64,000 bases of DNA. Source: Eukaryota sp. TZLM1-RC (Eukaryota; Metamonada: BaSk clade). The notes beneath the pieces were generated by a model. That model had not been told where the DNA came from. It saw nothing but the letters and a program-made list of their open reading frames with translations, and ran no database searches. The translations under genes and the position numbers were made by a program. The stretch covers positions 4,657,658-4,721,657 of the forward strand of contig JAUPSS010000004.1 of assembly GCA_040285825.1 (NCBI GenBank), written 5' to 3'. Below are positions 52,290 to 63,100 of this stretch, one piece after another (position 1 is the first letter of the stretch; every line of letters begins with the position of its first letter).

Positions 52290-54175
52290 TTATTTATTCA
52301 AGTTTTCAAAAATGCTTTCAACTCAGTTTTTCACTCAAGCATTTTACAAAAACGTGAACTTTATTATTTTCCTCTTTTGCCATATTTTAAATTGATGTAT
52401 GGATCACCCTCTAACCTGATTTTCCATTCTGAGAAAATTGTTTCGTCAAGAGGTGTCAAACAAGGAGATCCTCTGGGTTTATTTTTCTTTTGCTTAGCAC
52501 TTCAATCAGTTTCAGTAAAATTTAAGATGCATTTTCCTGACATTGATTTATGTGCTTATGCAGATGATTTATCACTTATTGGTCCTTTGTCCCTTTTACA
52601 CCAAGGGCTACAACATTTCGTTATTCTGTTCCAACAAATTGGGTTAGATATTAAGTTGCCCAAGTGTTTCATTATTGGTAATCAGAATGTTGAGGTAACA
52701 TTTAATGAAACTTTCATCAAATATGTTGATTATGAAGCAGATGCGATTCGTTTTCTTGGCTCTTATTTTGGACATAGTGAAACAATTAAATCGATTTTGA
52801 CAGGTATTTTGGGAAAAAATGATGAGCAACTTTTTGCTATTCAAGAACTAATAATAGACAAGCATTTAGCGTTTTCGGTTCTGAATGTGTGTTTTGGATC
52901 AAAAATTAATCACCTTCTTCGTTCTTCATCTCCTACAATTTCACATGATTTTACACGTCAATTTAATGCTCTGAGAACCAATTTTTTTAGGAGAATTAGT
53001 GGAAGTTTGTTTGACCAAAATTCCTTATCATGCATTTTTTAGTCCTAAATTTGCAGGAGTTGGTTTTTCAAAAGCGGAGTATTTATGCAAAATTGCTATT
53101 ATTGGTGGTATGAAATATTTTCTTTTTGAGTCGAAACTTCGGTTTGATGAAATTCCTTTGAATGAATCACATCCTTTATTATAGTTTCTCGAAAACATAG
53201 TGCAAGAACTACCTATTGATGTGTGGAATAAGTGTTTTCCTTCAAGTTTGCCTTCTGTACCTTCGAGATCTTTGTCTAATCTTCATGTTGCTTTTGTAAA
53301 ATTACAGAAGTCACATTTAAATGGTTTTGAAGACCTGAATTTTTTTTGAACGACTTAGTGTGACTAAGATTAATAATCCCGTCGTTGCTACCTTTTTATC
53401 AGACATCCATAATTGTATTAGTTTAATATCTCAGCAACCAAGGCCATTTGGTCTTCACTTAACAAATGAAGCTTGGAAACAAAACATGCGCTTGAGATTA
53501 GGGTTGTATCCAAGTGGACTTTTGGATAATTCTGTTTGTATTTCTAACGAAAAACCGTCCGCCAATTTCCGTCATATTGTTAGTTGTCAGAAGATTCTTC
53601 AATATCGGCCAGTTCTTCATAATGCTATTCGTGATGCGACGTATGAAATGTTTAAGTGTTACAAGATCAGTTGCAAAGTGGAACCGTTGTTGATGCATTA
53701 TAGCGATAATAATTTGTCTGATTCACGTCGAGGTGATTTAATTGCTCCTTTTGTGGACTCCTTTCAAGTTGTTGTTGATTTTACTACATTTGATCCCTTT
53801 GCTTCATTTGATCGTGATGATGTTTTATTTAGTTCTAATGGTCACTTGAACAAGGCTGAAGTTCGTAAACGAGACAAATATGCTGAGTTATTAAATGATT
53901 TAAATAAGAACCTTTACTCGAAGATTTCGTTTGTTCCTTTTGCCTTCTCGATTTTTGGCAACATTGGTCACTTTGCCTTAAATTTTCTTAATGATTTTGA
54001 TAATTTATGTCATTCATGTTGAAAATTTTTTTCAATGAATTTATGGAAGAATCATATCATTTTTGCTTTGTACAGAAGTGTTCCCAAGTACTTAAATTTA
54101 TTGATGTCCAAGTTGTATAAGGATTCATCAAGAGTTGGCGTGGAGAATTTTGTTTCTTATGTGTTTTAATTTGTT
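52290..54175 (+). mobile_element. lineage D non-LTR retrotransposon, second copy, decayed
   Basis: Begins at VFKNAFNSVF inside the RT. SRGVKQGDPLGLFFFCLA, YADDLSLIGP and KLPKCFIIGN are intact in one frame to ~53000. Frame breaks follow near 52985, 53184 and 53350. The last frame (53360-54022) has RPVLHNAIRD, RGD-X13-DF and ends early at a TGA (54020), where the other copy continues. The 3' end matches the 23 kb copy through gagttggcgtggagaatttt. Confidence 0.8.
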
Positions 54176-54214
54176 TTTTTTTGTTTTTTTGCTTTGTATT
54201 TATTTGCTTCAGTT

Positions 54215-54365
54215 TGGCTGAATAGAATTGATGTTCCTGTTTTTTAGGAAACACTGAAGACGGCTTTTGCTGCAATGCTTTTTCTTGGATCACACACTGA
54301 GAGAAGTGCATCTGGTTGTCTTGCTGTGAGGGTGATAGATTACTTCGGTGTTGATTTATAAGTTG
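54215..54365 (+). mobile_element. lineage B 3'-terminal scrap
   Basis: Encodes a divergent version of the B tail (LGSHTERSASGCLAV ... YFGVDL, stop) directly after the lineage D copy. One stop within. Confidence 0.65.
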
Positions 54366-55220
54366 TTTTTAAAATGAATTAAAACTCAAATTTAAATTAA
54401 CATGAGAAGTATAAATTAAAGTTGAAAAAAACTTGTTGAATAACAGAATTTCCATCACATCAAGTAGTTCAAGATTATCCCATTTGCTTAATTTTTATCA
54501 AAAATTTCATTGGCTACAGAAATATCATATCTTGCTACTATACTTTTGAAGTCAGTGACAGCTTGCATTTTGCCTAGTTATCAAGATTTGTAATCTTTTA
54601 TTTACATCGACTTCTAATTAATTTTTTTTACTTATCTTTTGTATCAAATGAATGACTTGGTCATGCCTATAGATACAAGTACTGCCATTGATCGATTGTG
54701 GTGTTTGTCGTGATTGATTACTGATGAAAGATCAACGGAGAGTGTAATCGCTGGATTATTATGTCATTCAAACAATTAACCAACAACATAATCACAACAA
54801 TGTCAGTTTGTACAATTAAATTTAGAATCAATACAACAAGAATCCAGTTACTACGCGTCATGGTTTATTAGCTTGTAATAGTGAGAGTTGCAAACACAGT
54901 AACAATGGTAAAAGAAAGCTTCTTAAAAGAAATAGAATGGTATATCTGAATACTTTTACAAAAGCTGAAACTAGCAGCAGATGAATTCATTTTGACAGTT
55001 TTCGTAATTAATGCACGCAGAAGTAGACCGTGTATGTAGGGGAGAGGTTGATCATGGTACTCAGTATTTGAACTTCGTTACCTTTTACAGAATTTTGGAG
55101 AAGGCCAAGGTAGAACAGTAGTTAGATCATGATATTCGACTACAACTGCGATCGAACCACTGATATTGATAAAGAAAAACATCTAAAAACAAATATTTAT
55201 AAAAAACGTCATATAATACA
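54366..55220. other. intergenic, no gene seen
   Basis: AT-rich spacer between the retrotransposon cluster and the end of the armadillo-like gene. Confidence 0.4.
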
Positions 55221-57932
55221 CTATTCCTCTACTACATTTTCCACAACTTTATCCTCAATTGGCTCTTCTGCATGCTCTTTCGGGTCATAGTCGGTCACAT
55301 CATTGCTTACGTCATCATTTTGGCCTTCCTGCTTGTCACCCTCATCTTCTCCTTCCTTATCTTCTTCTTTCTTATCTTCTTCTTTCTTATCTTCTTCTTT
55401 CTTATACTCGAAACTTGGTTGTTCGCCTACTGATTCTTGATGACTTTCTTCAACGGTTTTTTCCACTTGTTCCCTATGTTCTTCACCAGAATTTTCAAGG
55501 TTAACAACATCACTTTCATTCAAATTGGCCAACAATTTTCCAAATTTACTAATATTATCCATTGTGATATAATCGTTGAATTGATCAACAGCCGCTTTGG
55601 TGATGTCATCACCCTTTGACTCAACAAGACCAATCAATTTTGAAAGCAACTGCTCTTGTTTATTTGCCAAAGTCAAATACTTATTAATCAAACCTCTCTT
55701 TTCCCTTGTACTTGGCTGAATTGGACATAACAGTTTTTCTTTTTTTAATTTCAAAATGATTTTCCCCCGCTCAATAACCATTTCTTCAAGTTTTTGCTTA
55801 GTTAATTCTTCCCTATTTAAACAAAATTCCAAAGTACCCTTGTCAATCGTATCGGAATTTTTACCTTCAAATGCTAATAAACCACGATCCGAAAACTTGT
55901 CAAACAAATATGAATCGTTGAGACCTCTTCTGACAGTAATCGAGGGACTGAATGGTTTTGTGGGTTTAAATGGTGAAGTTTTTGGTGATTTCCGGGCAGT
56001 TTTGGGTGAAACTCTGGGTGACTTATAACCGAAAACATTACCTTCACTCACCTTCAACGGAGTCTGTCCTGTTCCTAGCGGTGAAGAAAGTGTGGTCTGT
56101 CCAGTGTAAAGAGAAGGGGAAGAGAGACCAAATCTAAACTGACCTGGACTTTGCTTGACTTCTGGTTTTTCCTGTTGACTTCTGTTGACCAAGCTTTTTC
56201 GTTGTTTAGCTGCTTGAATCATTTCAATAGCAGACACTCCTTTGGGAGCGACAGCCATCGCCAATGATCGTAAAAGAATGGCAAATGTTAGCTTATTATC
56301 CCATTCTGGATGGGGTGAAGGGGAAGGGTCTATAGAAGTCACGGGAGAAACGTCAACATTATGACCTTCAGGGTCGAATATTTGACCTTCTTCAACAGGA
56401 ATCGCCTGGACCCCCTCTAGAATTCTCCCAGCCAAGTCCATGGTTCTTACTCTGGTTAAATCACCAAATTGTCCAATAACAACATAATTAGAAACTAAAT
56501 CAGACTCCAAATTTAAACTCCCAATCCCTAAACCATTGAGTCTTGCACCCCCTGCATCTCTTAACAACATTCCCTTCAATGAAGAAGGATCAAGTAGCAA
56601 AAGAGACGTGATGAGAGACCTACCAACATTGTCGGCCCAAATAGAGAAAGGAACCAAGCTAGAAGACAACTTTTCCAAAGCAAACCTGTCAGAAGCAACT
56701 ATCCAAGCGACACAAAGTGAAGCCTCAACTCTTCTCAACACAAGATCAGGAGTCGATGGTTGATCAGCAGAAACAGTAAGTAACGATGATAATAGTTGAA
56801 AATAGCTGACAACAGTGTAACCAAATCTAAAAGAAGGGGGGCTCACTTGGACTAACAGTCTAATGCACCGAATGGCCAACGTTTGGATAGAAACATTTGA
56901 ATTCTTCTCCACCAAGTTGGCAATAGCGGTCCAGGAGCGATGTTGAACAAAGGAAGAAACAAAAGAATCATTAGCCGAGACAATAAAACTTCTATCATTA
57001 CTTGTGTAAGTCGTGACAGCACCTGTTGACGTAAGCAGCTTCTCAACCATGTTAAGGAGTGATGTAAGTGGCTGCGAGGAACATTCCAGGGTAAGACGAT
57101 CTCTAATGAAGTTATGGATGGAGTGGTCCTCAGTTAGGCTCTTAATACAAGAAGGAACACCAGCAATAATGAGAGAAATAGCATCAAGACACAGAGAGCG
57201 AACTTCTTCGGATGGGTCGAGATGGGAAGCAGTCAACAACGTGGGAATGACAGTCGGGCAGGCAATAAGGTCAGAGGGTCGATGAGCACCAGTCACAGAA
57301 AGAACCACAGTGGCCCACTTGCGAATGGGAAAGGAAGCAAGGTTCTCCGAGTTGGAGAGAAGGTTGGTGAGAGGGGAGAGGATGTCAGATGAAGAGATTG
57401 ATTGCAGGGAAACCTGGTGGGAGCAGATGGCAAACGATAGGGTTTCTAGGGCAGCGGCTTTGATTTCATCTGGATAATCACTTGAAGAGGGAAGGGCACC
57501 GGCGAGGGCACACAGACGACGGAGTGAGTCTATTTTGACCAGGGAGCGGGAGAGCATAAATGACAGCTTGGAGGAGGTTTGGCTATCAATAGAGTTGCAA
57601 AGATCGATAATCATTCTAATGTTCCGGAGACACAGAGTTTGGAGTTTTGAAGCAGAAGAAGGGAGCTCACATACTTGAAAGAGGATCTCAACAATGCGGC
57701 AGTTTTCTTGTCCAAAGAGTATGGCCTGGATTCGTAATGGAGAAAGGTCTGCAAAAAGGTGTTCATGGATGGTTTTGTCTAAAAGTATCTCTATTTGTTC
57801 TAAAGTAGCAGGGGCCTCAGAATCATCAAAGTCAGGTTGAGTCCGAGTATGTACATGAATCCAATAGCCCAGAGCATCACAGATATCGCCCCAAAAGACA
57901 ATATCATCCTCAAAGAGATGTGTTGCATCCAT
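55221..57932 (-). CDS. armadillo/HEAT-like scaffold protein with acidic tail
   Basis: 903 aa, family not recognised. Residues ~60-470 are rich in amphipathic helices with repeat-like Leu spacing (for example ALETLSFAICSHQVSLQSIS; PIRKWATVVLSVTG; VRSLCLDAISLIIAGVPS; TLAIRCIRLLVQVSP), as in armadillo or HEAT solenoids, which bind partner proteins. Residues ~590-690 are Ser/Pro/Lys-rich (SPKTARKSPKTSPFKPTKP). A coiled coil (LTKQKLEEMVIERGKIILKL) follows at about 710-800, and the tail is strongly acidic with KKEED repeated in tandem from a 15-bp DNA repeat. Intact and intronless from the ATG at 57932. Its neighbours include ciliary genes, but nothing in the chain itself proves a ciliary role. Confidence 0.7.
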   Translation of the reverse strand: MDATHLFEDDIVFWGDICDALGYWIHVHTRTQPDFDDSEAPATLEQIEILLDKTIHEHLFADLSPLRIQAILFGQENCRIVEILFQVCELPSSASKLQTLCLRNIRMIIDLCNSIDSQTSSKLSFMLSRSLVKIDSLRRLCALAGALPSSSDYPDEIKAAALETLSFAICSHQVSLQSISSSDILSPLTNLLSNSENLASFPIRKWATVVLSVTGAHRPSDLIACPTVIPTLLTASHLDPSEEVRSLCLDAISLIIAGVPSCIKSLTEDHSIHNFIRDRLTLECSSQPLTSLLNMVEKLLTSTGAVTTYTSNDRSFIVSANDSFVSSFVQHRSWTAIANLVEKNSNVSIQTLAIRCIRLLVQVSPPSFRFGYTVVSYFQLLSSLLTVSADQPSTPDLVLRRVEASLCVAWIVASDRFALEKLSSSLVPFSIWADNVGRSLITSLLLLDPSSLKGMLLRDAGGARLNGLGIGSLNLESDLVSNYVVIGQFGDLTRVRTMDLAGRILEGVQAIPVEEGQIFDPEGHNVDVSPVTSIDPSPSPHPEWDNKLTFAILLRSLAMAVAPKGVSAIEMIQAAKQRKSLVNRSQQEKPEVKQSPGQFRFGLSSPSLYTGQTTLSSPLGTGQTPLKVSEGNVFGYKSPRVSPKTARKSPKTSPFKPTKPFSPSITVRRGLNDSYLFDKFSDRGLLAFEGKNSDTIDKGTLEFCLNREELTKQKLEEMVIERGKIILKLKKEKLLCPIQPSTREKRGLINKYLTLANKQEQLLSKLIGLVESKGDDITKAAVDQFNDYITMDNISKFGKLLANLNESDVVNLENSGEEHREQVEKTVEESHQESVGEQPSFEYKKEEDKKEEDKKEEDKEGEDEGDKQEGQNDDVSNDVTDYDPKEHAEEPIEDKVVENVVEE

Positions 57933-58579
57933 TGGTGAAGTTGTATGATATTATTTACTGATGTTTTAGCTCAAAATTGACTTAAACAATTCAATTTTGT
58001 AGTAATCCATAACAATGCAATATCTGGCACAATTAATACGTTAATCAATGTTGGACATTAACGCCGTTAATGTCTGTTTTCATGATATTTACTGCATAGA
58101 AAAAGGTTCTCACTAAGTTGTTTAAAAGACTGTTCCAGTGTCAGTGTCTGACAACAAAAATGTGAAATAGATGGTGGTTGAACAAATAATTTATCGCTGA
58201 CACACTTTGTCTTTTTACATTACAGGAAGATAAAAATGGTAAGACTTACATTAGTTTTTTTGTCATTTTCTGTAGAAATTCAATATCTTTCAGGTTTTTC
58301 AAACATTATCTTTCAATTTTGTAATTTTGTTGTAATTTTTCGTCAATAGAAAATGAATAACGGTACCGAGAGTTGTGGTAACACAAATATTCCTTATTGA
58401 GAAGGCAAAAATTTCTCTATTTGTAGATAGTGTCTGTACAGACGGCACAAAGAGGCATCACTACAACATGGGCCTGATTGAGAAAAATTGATGATTAAAT
58501 TGTTGGCTGTTTAAGATTAATTTTATTGGATCTGATTCATTTTCCGTTTTCTACACATTCAAACTCTTCTCTGTTAACC
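57933..58579. other. divergent promoter region
   Basis: About 650 bp between the starts of the armadillo-like gene and CCT-alpha. No gene seen; it presumably holds both promoters. Confidence 0.4.
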
Positions 58580-60226
58580 ATGTCTGTCTCTATCTTTGGA
58601 CAACGTACTTCTGGCACCGAACTTCGCAACCAAAATGGTACTGTCTTGCTTTCTGCTCTCATTTAAGTCACTGCCGCTTTAGCGATCGCAAACATAGTTC
58701 GTACATCTCTAGGTCCCTCTGGGCTTGACAAAATGATCGTCGATAACGTCGGTGATGTTGTAATCAGCAATGATGGAGCAACCATTCTTAAACAGATCGA
58801 GGTCGAACATCCAGCAGCAAAGATTCTTGTCGAACTCAGCGATATGCAAGATAAAGAAGTGGGTGATGGTACAACCTCTGTCGTCATTCTCGCCTCTGAA
58901 CTTCTCAAGCGTGCTAACCAGATGATCTCCCAAAAGATCCATCCCACTTCCATCATGGCCGGTTACCGATCTGCCTGCCGTCGAGCAGTCCAGTACTGTA
59001 CCAAAAACGTAGCAGTTGCTGTCACTGAGAATGACACTGGTATTCTCCAAAACATTGTCAAAACCACTCTTTCTTCTAAAATTGCTGGAGGATCCATTGA
59101 GCTGTTCCAGAAGATTCTTGTCAACGGCATCCTCTCAGTCAAAACCTCCAACGAACGCGGAGACCCAAGGTATCCCGTCAAGGCCATCAACATCCTCAAA
59201 GCACATGGTAAATCCATGGCCGACTCTGAACTCATCCCCGGTATTGCTCTTAATTGTGTACGCGCCACTGACGCAATGCCACGTGTCATTGAAGACGTCA
59301 AGATTGCATGCCTTGATTTCTCCCTCCAACGAATCCGTCTCAAAATGGGAGTTCAAGTCTTAATTGATGATCCCTCTAAACTGGAAGCAGTAAGGGAACG
59401 CGAAATTACAATTGTTAAGGAACGTATCGAAAAGGTATTAAATGCTGGGGCAAATGTCGTGCTCTGTACTGGAGGTATAGACGACACTTCCATGAAATAC
59501 TTTGTTGAAAAGAAAGCAATGGCGGTTAGAAGGGTAACCAAGGAAGACCTTCGTCGTATTGCCAAGGCCACTGGAGCAACATATGTTTCTAATATGGCTG
59601 ATATGGAAGGGGAAGAAGTCTTTGAGTCAAGTTATTTGGGCGTGGCCAAACGTATCGAACAAGTCCGTATTGCTGATGATGAATGTATCGTTATTAGTGA
59701 ACCTGTCAACAGTTCCGCTTGTTCGATTGTTCTTCGTGGACCTAATGAACAGATGCTTGATGAAGTTGAACGCTCTGTTCATGATGCTCTTTGTGCTCTC
59801 CGACGTACTTTGGAATCCAAGAAGGTCGTCCCTGGTGGAGGTTGTGTAGAAGCTGCCCTTTCCTTGCACTTGGAAGAGATTGCTCATGAAATGAGTTCAA
59901 GGGAGCAAGTAGCTGTGATGGAATTTGCCGAGGCTTTACTGACCATTCCAAAGCAACTTGCTTTAAATTCAGCTTTGGATACCATTGAGTTGATCGCAAA
60001 GTTGAAGGCAGCTCATAACTTGGCTCAAACTGATGAATCTAAGAGCGATTATCAGTTTTATGGTTTAGATCTGAGAAATGGTAACCTTCGCAATAATTTG
60101 GAAGCTGGTGTATTGGAACCTGCTTTGGTTAAGCTTAAAGCACTCCAATTTGCAACCGAAGCTTGTATTTCTATATTAAGGATTGATGATATGATCAAAT
60201 TGCAAAATGTTGAACAAGAACAGTAG
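58580..60226 (+). CDS. TCP1: T-complex protein 1 subunit alpha (CCT1)
   Basis: Exons 58580-58637 and 58668-60226 give 538 aa. CCT1 is one of eight subunits of the cytosolic group II chaperonin that folds actin, tubulin and many WD proteins with ATP. The alpha identity comes from the N-terminus FGQRTSGTELRNQNV joined by splicing to TAALAIANIVRTSLGP, then LDKMIVDNVGDVVISNDGAT and LEVEHPAAK-like IEVEHPAAKILVELS. The ATPase signatures GDGTTS (near 80) and the C-terminal GGGCVEAALS (near 395) and DLRNG are present. Length is close to the usual ~550. Without removing the 30-nt intron the frame stops after ALI. Downstream is an AATAAA and a convergent RSPH4/6 gene. GC is higher than in its neighbours, as expected for a highly expressed gene. 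Confidence 0.95.
58638..58667 (+). other. 30-nt intron in CCT-alpha
   Basis: Begins GTACTG and ends CATTTAAG, phase 1. Retention introduces TAA although the length is a multiple of three. Splicing rebuilds the conserved RNQNVTAALAIANIV segment. Confidence 0.92.
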
Positions 60227-60380
60227 ATGATTTGTTTTAATAAAAATATGGTGATTTTTGTGTTTTGTTATTATAGAAAAACAGCAAAATTTTTATTGAA
60301 ATTCAGTGACATTCCAATAAACAATTAAGTCATTCTAAACTTAGAAAAAATACATTAATTTATATTAAATACTTTACATT

Positions 60381-61814
60381 TTACTCATCTGCTACTTTCT
60401 TTTCTTCCTCCAACGTTGGCTCAACTTGTTCTTGTGCCATTGCTAAAAGTTCCTGAGAAAGGCTCACTACTTTGAAATAAGATTTTGGAATATCAGAAAC
60501 AAAAGAATTAATTGCAGAACTAATTCCGTATCCGCAATAAAAATTAACAAAATATTTGTCTTGCATTACAGAAAAAGCCCCTGGAAATGAAAAACTTCTG
60601 GCAAAAACTGTATTTCCTTCCCGTTGATAACGCCATTCACCTGAAAGAGAACGGAAACAAGGAAGTGGTTTCCCAGTTGAAAACCCTAATCTATCAATCA
60701 ATCCGTCTTCCATCACTTTCCTTTCATTCTGAACCGCTTCTGCAATCAAATCACGTTCTGCTTCATCACCACTTTCCGCTTCCTCTTCTTCCTGCTCTTC
60801 CTTTTCTTCTTCTTTAACTCTACCATTCGGCAAAAGTTTAGGCAAACGATGGCAAAATTCACCCTTTTTTGCATCCACTCCCTTGAATTCTTCATTTTCT
60901 TCTTCTTCCCCCAAATTCCAGACATCAAGCCGTACCTCTTCTTCATCCTCCTCTACCTCTGCTTCTTCATCAACTGCACCATGGAACATGGACTGTGGGC
61001 ATAGAGCAGTGGAGTGAGAGATGATTGCAATTAAGGAACGCAGATGGGATAGCGATGCATAACAGATTGAGGGGTAAGATTTTGCAAAGTTAATTAAATC
61101 AATTGGTTTAAATTGAGGTAACTGCTGCCAATTTTGATTTATATAAACATAATAAATGAACTTATTGACACCTTCGCCAAAGGGTTCGGCATTGCTAAAT
61201 GAAGAAGGAATAGTAACTGGCAAAGGGTGTGGAGGGAGAGCTTCGTCTCTATCTTCATTTTCTGCTTCTTCATCACTTTGCTCCTCTTCATCTTGGTTGA
61301 GGGAGTCAAGGAGATCTTGGGAAGGTATTGCTTCAGCAATGTAGATTGAGTTGGTAGGAGTCAGAAGTTTTCCAAAGAAACGTAAAGACTCAAAGTTACC
61401 AGTGTTATTCTTGTTCAAGATAGTGAGGATGGAAGAAACAAAAAAGGTTTCAGCGGGTGGGAGGCCAACACCAAAAGAACGAAGAAGAGATTGTTCTACA
61501 GAGACGTCAGAGATGGGGGAAACATCCTCCTCGGGTTCATCAGCGTCGGATTGGGGTTGATCTTCATCATCTGAGGCGTTTTCATTTTCAGAGTCTTTTT
61601 GAGAAATAAGCGGTGTCTTTGACTTGTAAAGACTTTTCAGATGAGATATTTGATTTTGTAATGATTCAGAAAGTGGTAAGGGTTCATGGGATGGTACAGT
61701 GAGATCTAATGGTTCATCTATACTGTTGATTGTGCCAAGAGGATCTGTTGGTCTACACTCCAGAAGTGGTGTAAGGACCTTGATGAGTTGTGTATGCATC
61801 TTGGATTGAAACAA
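60381..61814 (-). CDS. radial spoke head protein RSPH4/6-like
   Basis: 477 aa. RSPH4A/RSPH6A (RSP4/RSP6) form the radial spoke head that relays signals from the central pair to dyneins in motile axonemes. Family marks: FGVGLPPAETFFVSSILTIL (about 113-132), LRFFGKLLTP..SIYIAEA (about 143-160), GEGVNKFIYYVYIN (about 216-229), an SLSHLRSLIAIISHST-like match to the YLRAQIARISA segment, CPQSMF, and a C-terminal half around SGEWRYQREGN. Several acidic low-complexity inserts (EEEEQSDEEAENED, KEEEKEEQEEEEAE) are also typical. Length fits (RSP4/6 about 460-500 aa). Intact and intronless. Convergent with CCT-alpha across ~155 bp. Confidence 0.88.
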   Translation of the reverse strand: MFQSKMHTQLIKVLTPLLECRPTDPLGTINSIDEPLDLTVPSHEPLPLSESLQNQISHLKSLYKSKTPLISQKDSENENASDDEDQPQSDADEPEEDVSPISDVSVEQSLLRSFGVGLPPAETFFVSSILTILNKNNTGNFESLRFFGKLLTPTNSIYIAEAIPSQDLLDSLNQDEEEQSDEEAENEDRDEALPPHPLPVTIPSSFSNAEPFGEGVNKFIYYVYINQNWQQLPQFKPIDLINFAKSYPSICYASLSHLRSLIAIISHSTALCPQSMFHGAVDEEAEVEEDEEEVRLDVWNLGEEEENEEFKGVDAKKGEFCHRLPKLLPNGRVKEEEKEEQEEEEAESGDEAERDLIAEAVQNERKVMEDGLIDRLGFSTGKPLPCFRSLSGEWRYQREGNTVFARSFSFPGAFSVMQDKYFVNFYCGYGISSAINSFVSDIPKSYFKVVSLSQELLAMAQEQVEPTLEEEKKVADE

Positions 61815-61869
61815 ATTCCATTATTAAAATTCTCAATGTTATTGTTTTCATTTGAAATGCATCCGAGAA
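61815..61869. other. short 5' flank of RSPH4/6
   Basis: Spacer to a retrotransposon; the promoter of the spoke gene must lie here or within the element. Confidence 0.3.
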
Positions 61870-63100
61870 ACTAATAAAAAATTTTTGAAGACAAATGCTT
61901 TGACAACAAATGGTCCAAGGCTTTGTCAGCTTTAAGTCCCGGAGTTAAAGCACCCAACAATGAAAATACAATAGATAAACTAAAAATACTTCATCCTTAT
62001 GAAGACCCTAGAATGGATCAAAATTTTTACGGCACATACTTGGAAAATAATCCATTGATGCCATCAGAAGTTTTTTCGGTTATCAAAAAGAGACCACGTG
62101 GTAAGTCTGCCGGACTTTCTGGTATTACTATTGATCATGTAAAAGCCGCGATTATTTCTTCAGAAGATTGCCTTGGTTTATTGACCAAATTTTTCAACCA
62201 AATATTTTCTGGTCAACTCAAATACCCAGAAGAATTAAGAAGTTCTCGTTTGACTGCACTTGTCAAAAATTCAAAAATGGATGTTCGTCCTATTGCAGTC
62301 TCTGAGAGCTTACACAATATTTTTTCTGCGTGTTGCTTAAGCAGGTTCAATGAAAAAGCTAAAAAGATTTTATTACCCTTTCAATATGGTATAAATACTA
62401 CAGATGGAGTCTCTTCAGCGATTTTTGCTACTGATGTTTTATTTCGCAAAAATGAATCCAATGTTTGTATGTCATTGGATTTTAGTAAGGCTTTCAATTC
62501 ACTAAGTCGTCGCAGTATCCATGGTGCTCTATTGCAATATATGCCGGAATTAATACCGTATTTTCAATCAACATATTGCACATATTCTAATTTACATTTT
62601 GGTAACAACATTTTGAGTTCATCAAGTGGCGTAAAGCAAGGAGATCCGTTAGGACCTCTTTTGTTTTGTTTGGCCATTCATCCTATTTTACTGCAAATTC
62701 AAGAGATGTTTCCTTCACTAAAAATGATTGCATATATGGATGATGTTGTGCATATTGGTGATTTAAATATTGTGAAACAAGCAACTGTATGTTTTAAAGA
62801 ACTATTTAACAAAATTGGCCTCCCACTTAATTTACTGAAATGTGTTCTATTTTCGAATTCTCCGGTTTCTACAATAGTTGATGGTTTTGAAATTTCAAGC
62901 CAAATTATACTCAATTAATGCTATGCGTCATTTGGGTTCGTTTTATGAAATAATGATGCAATTACCAAAGAATTGTTTGAAAATTTGAACTCAATTCCTG
63001 ATAAAATTGACTGAATGATGACTTTAGATTTACAGAAACATATCAAATTTACCATTATAAGACTGTGTTTTAGTTTCAATTTCAATCATATATTTCGACG
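61870..63100 (+). mobile_element. lineage A non-LTR retrotransposon, N-terminal RT half
   Basis: An open frame to 62918 carries most of the RT: GKSAGLSGITIDHVKAA, RPIAVSESLHNIFSACCL, CMSLDFSKAFNSLSRRS, SGVKQGDPLGPLLFCLA, the catalytic YMDDVVHIGD, and LPLNLLKCVLFS. The frame then shifts but continues recognisably to DLQKHIKFTIIRLCF and FNFNHIF at ~63095, where the match ends abruptly in foreign sequence. It is the only A copy here with the RT core, complementary to the endonuclease-only copies. Confidence 0.85.

Noticed and set aside
59353-59571. Minus-strand frames through CCT-alpha and the armadillo-like gene
   Set aside because: They are shadows of strongly conserved or long coding frames on the other strand.
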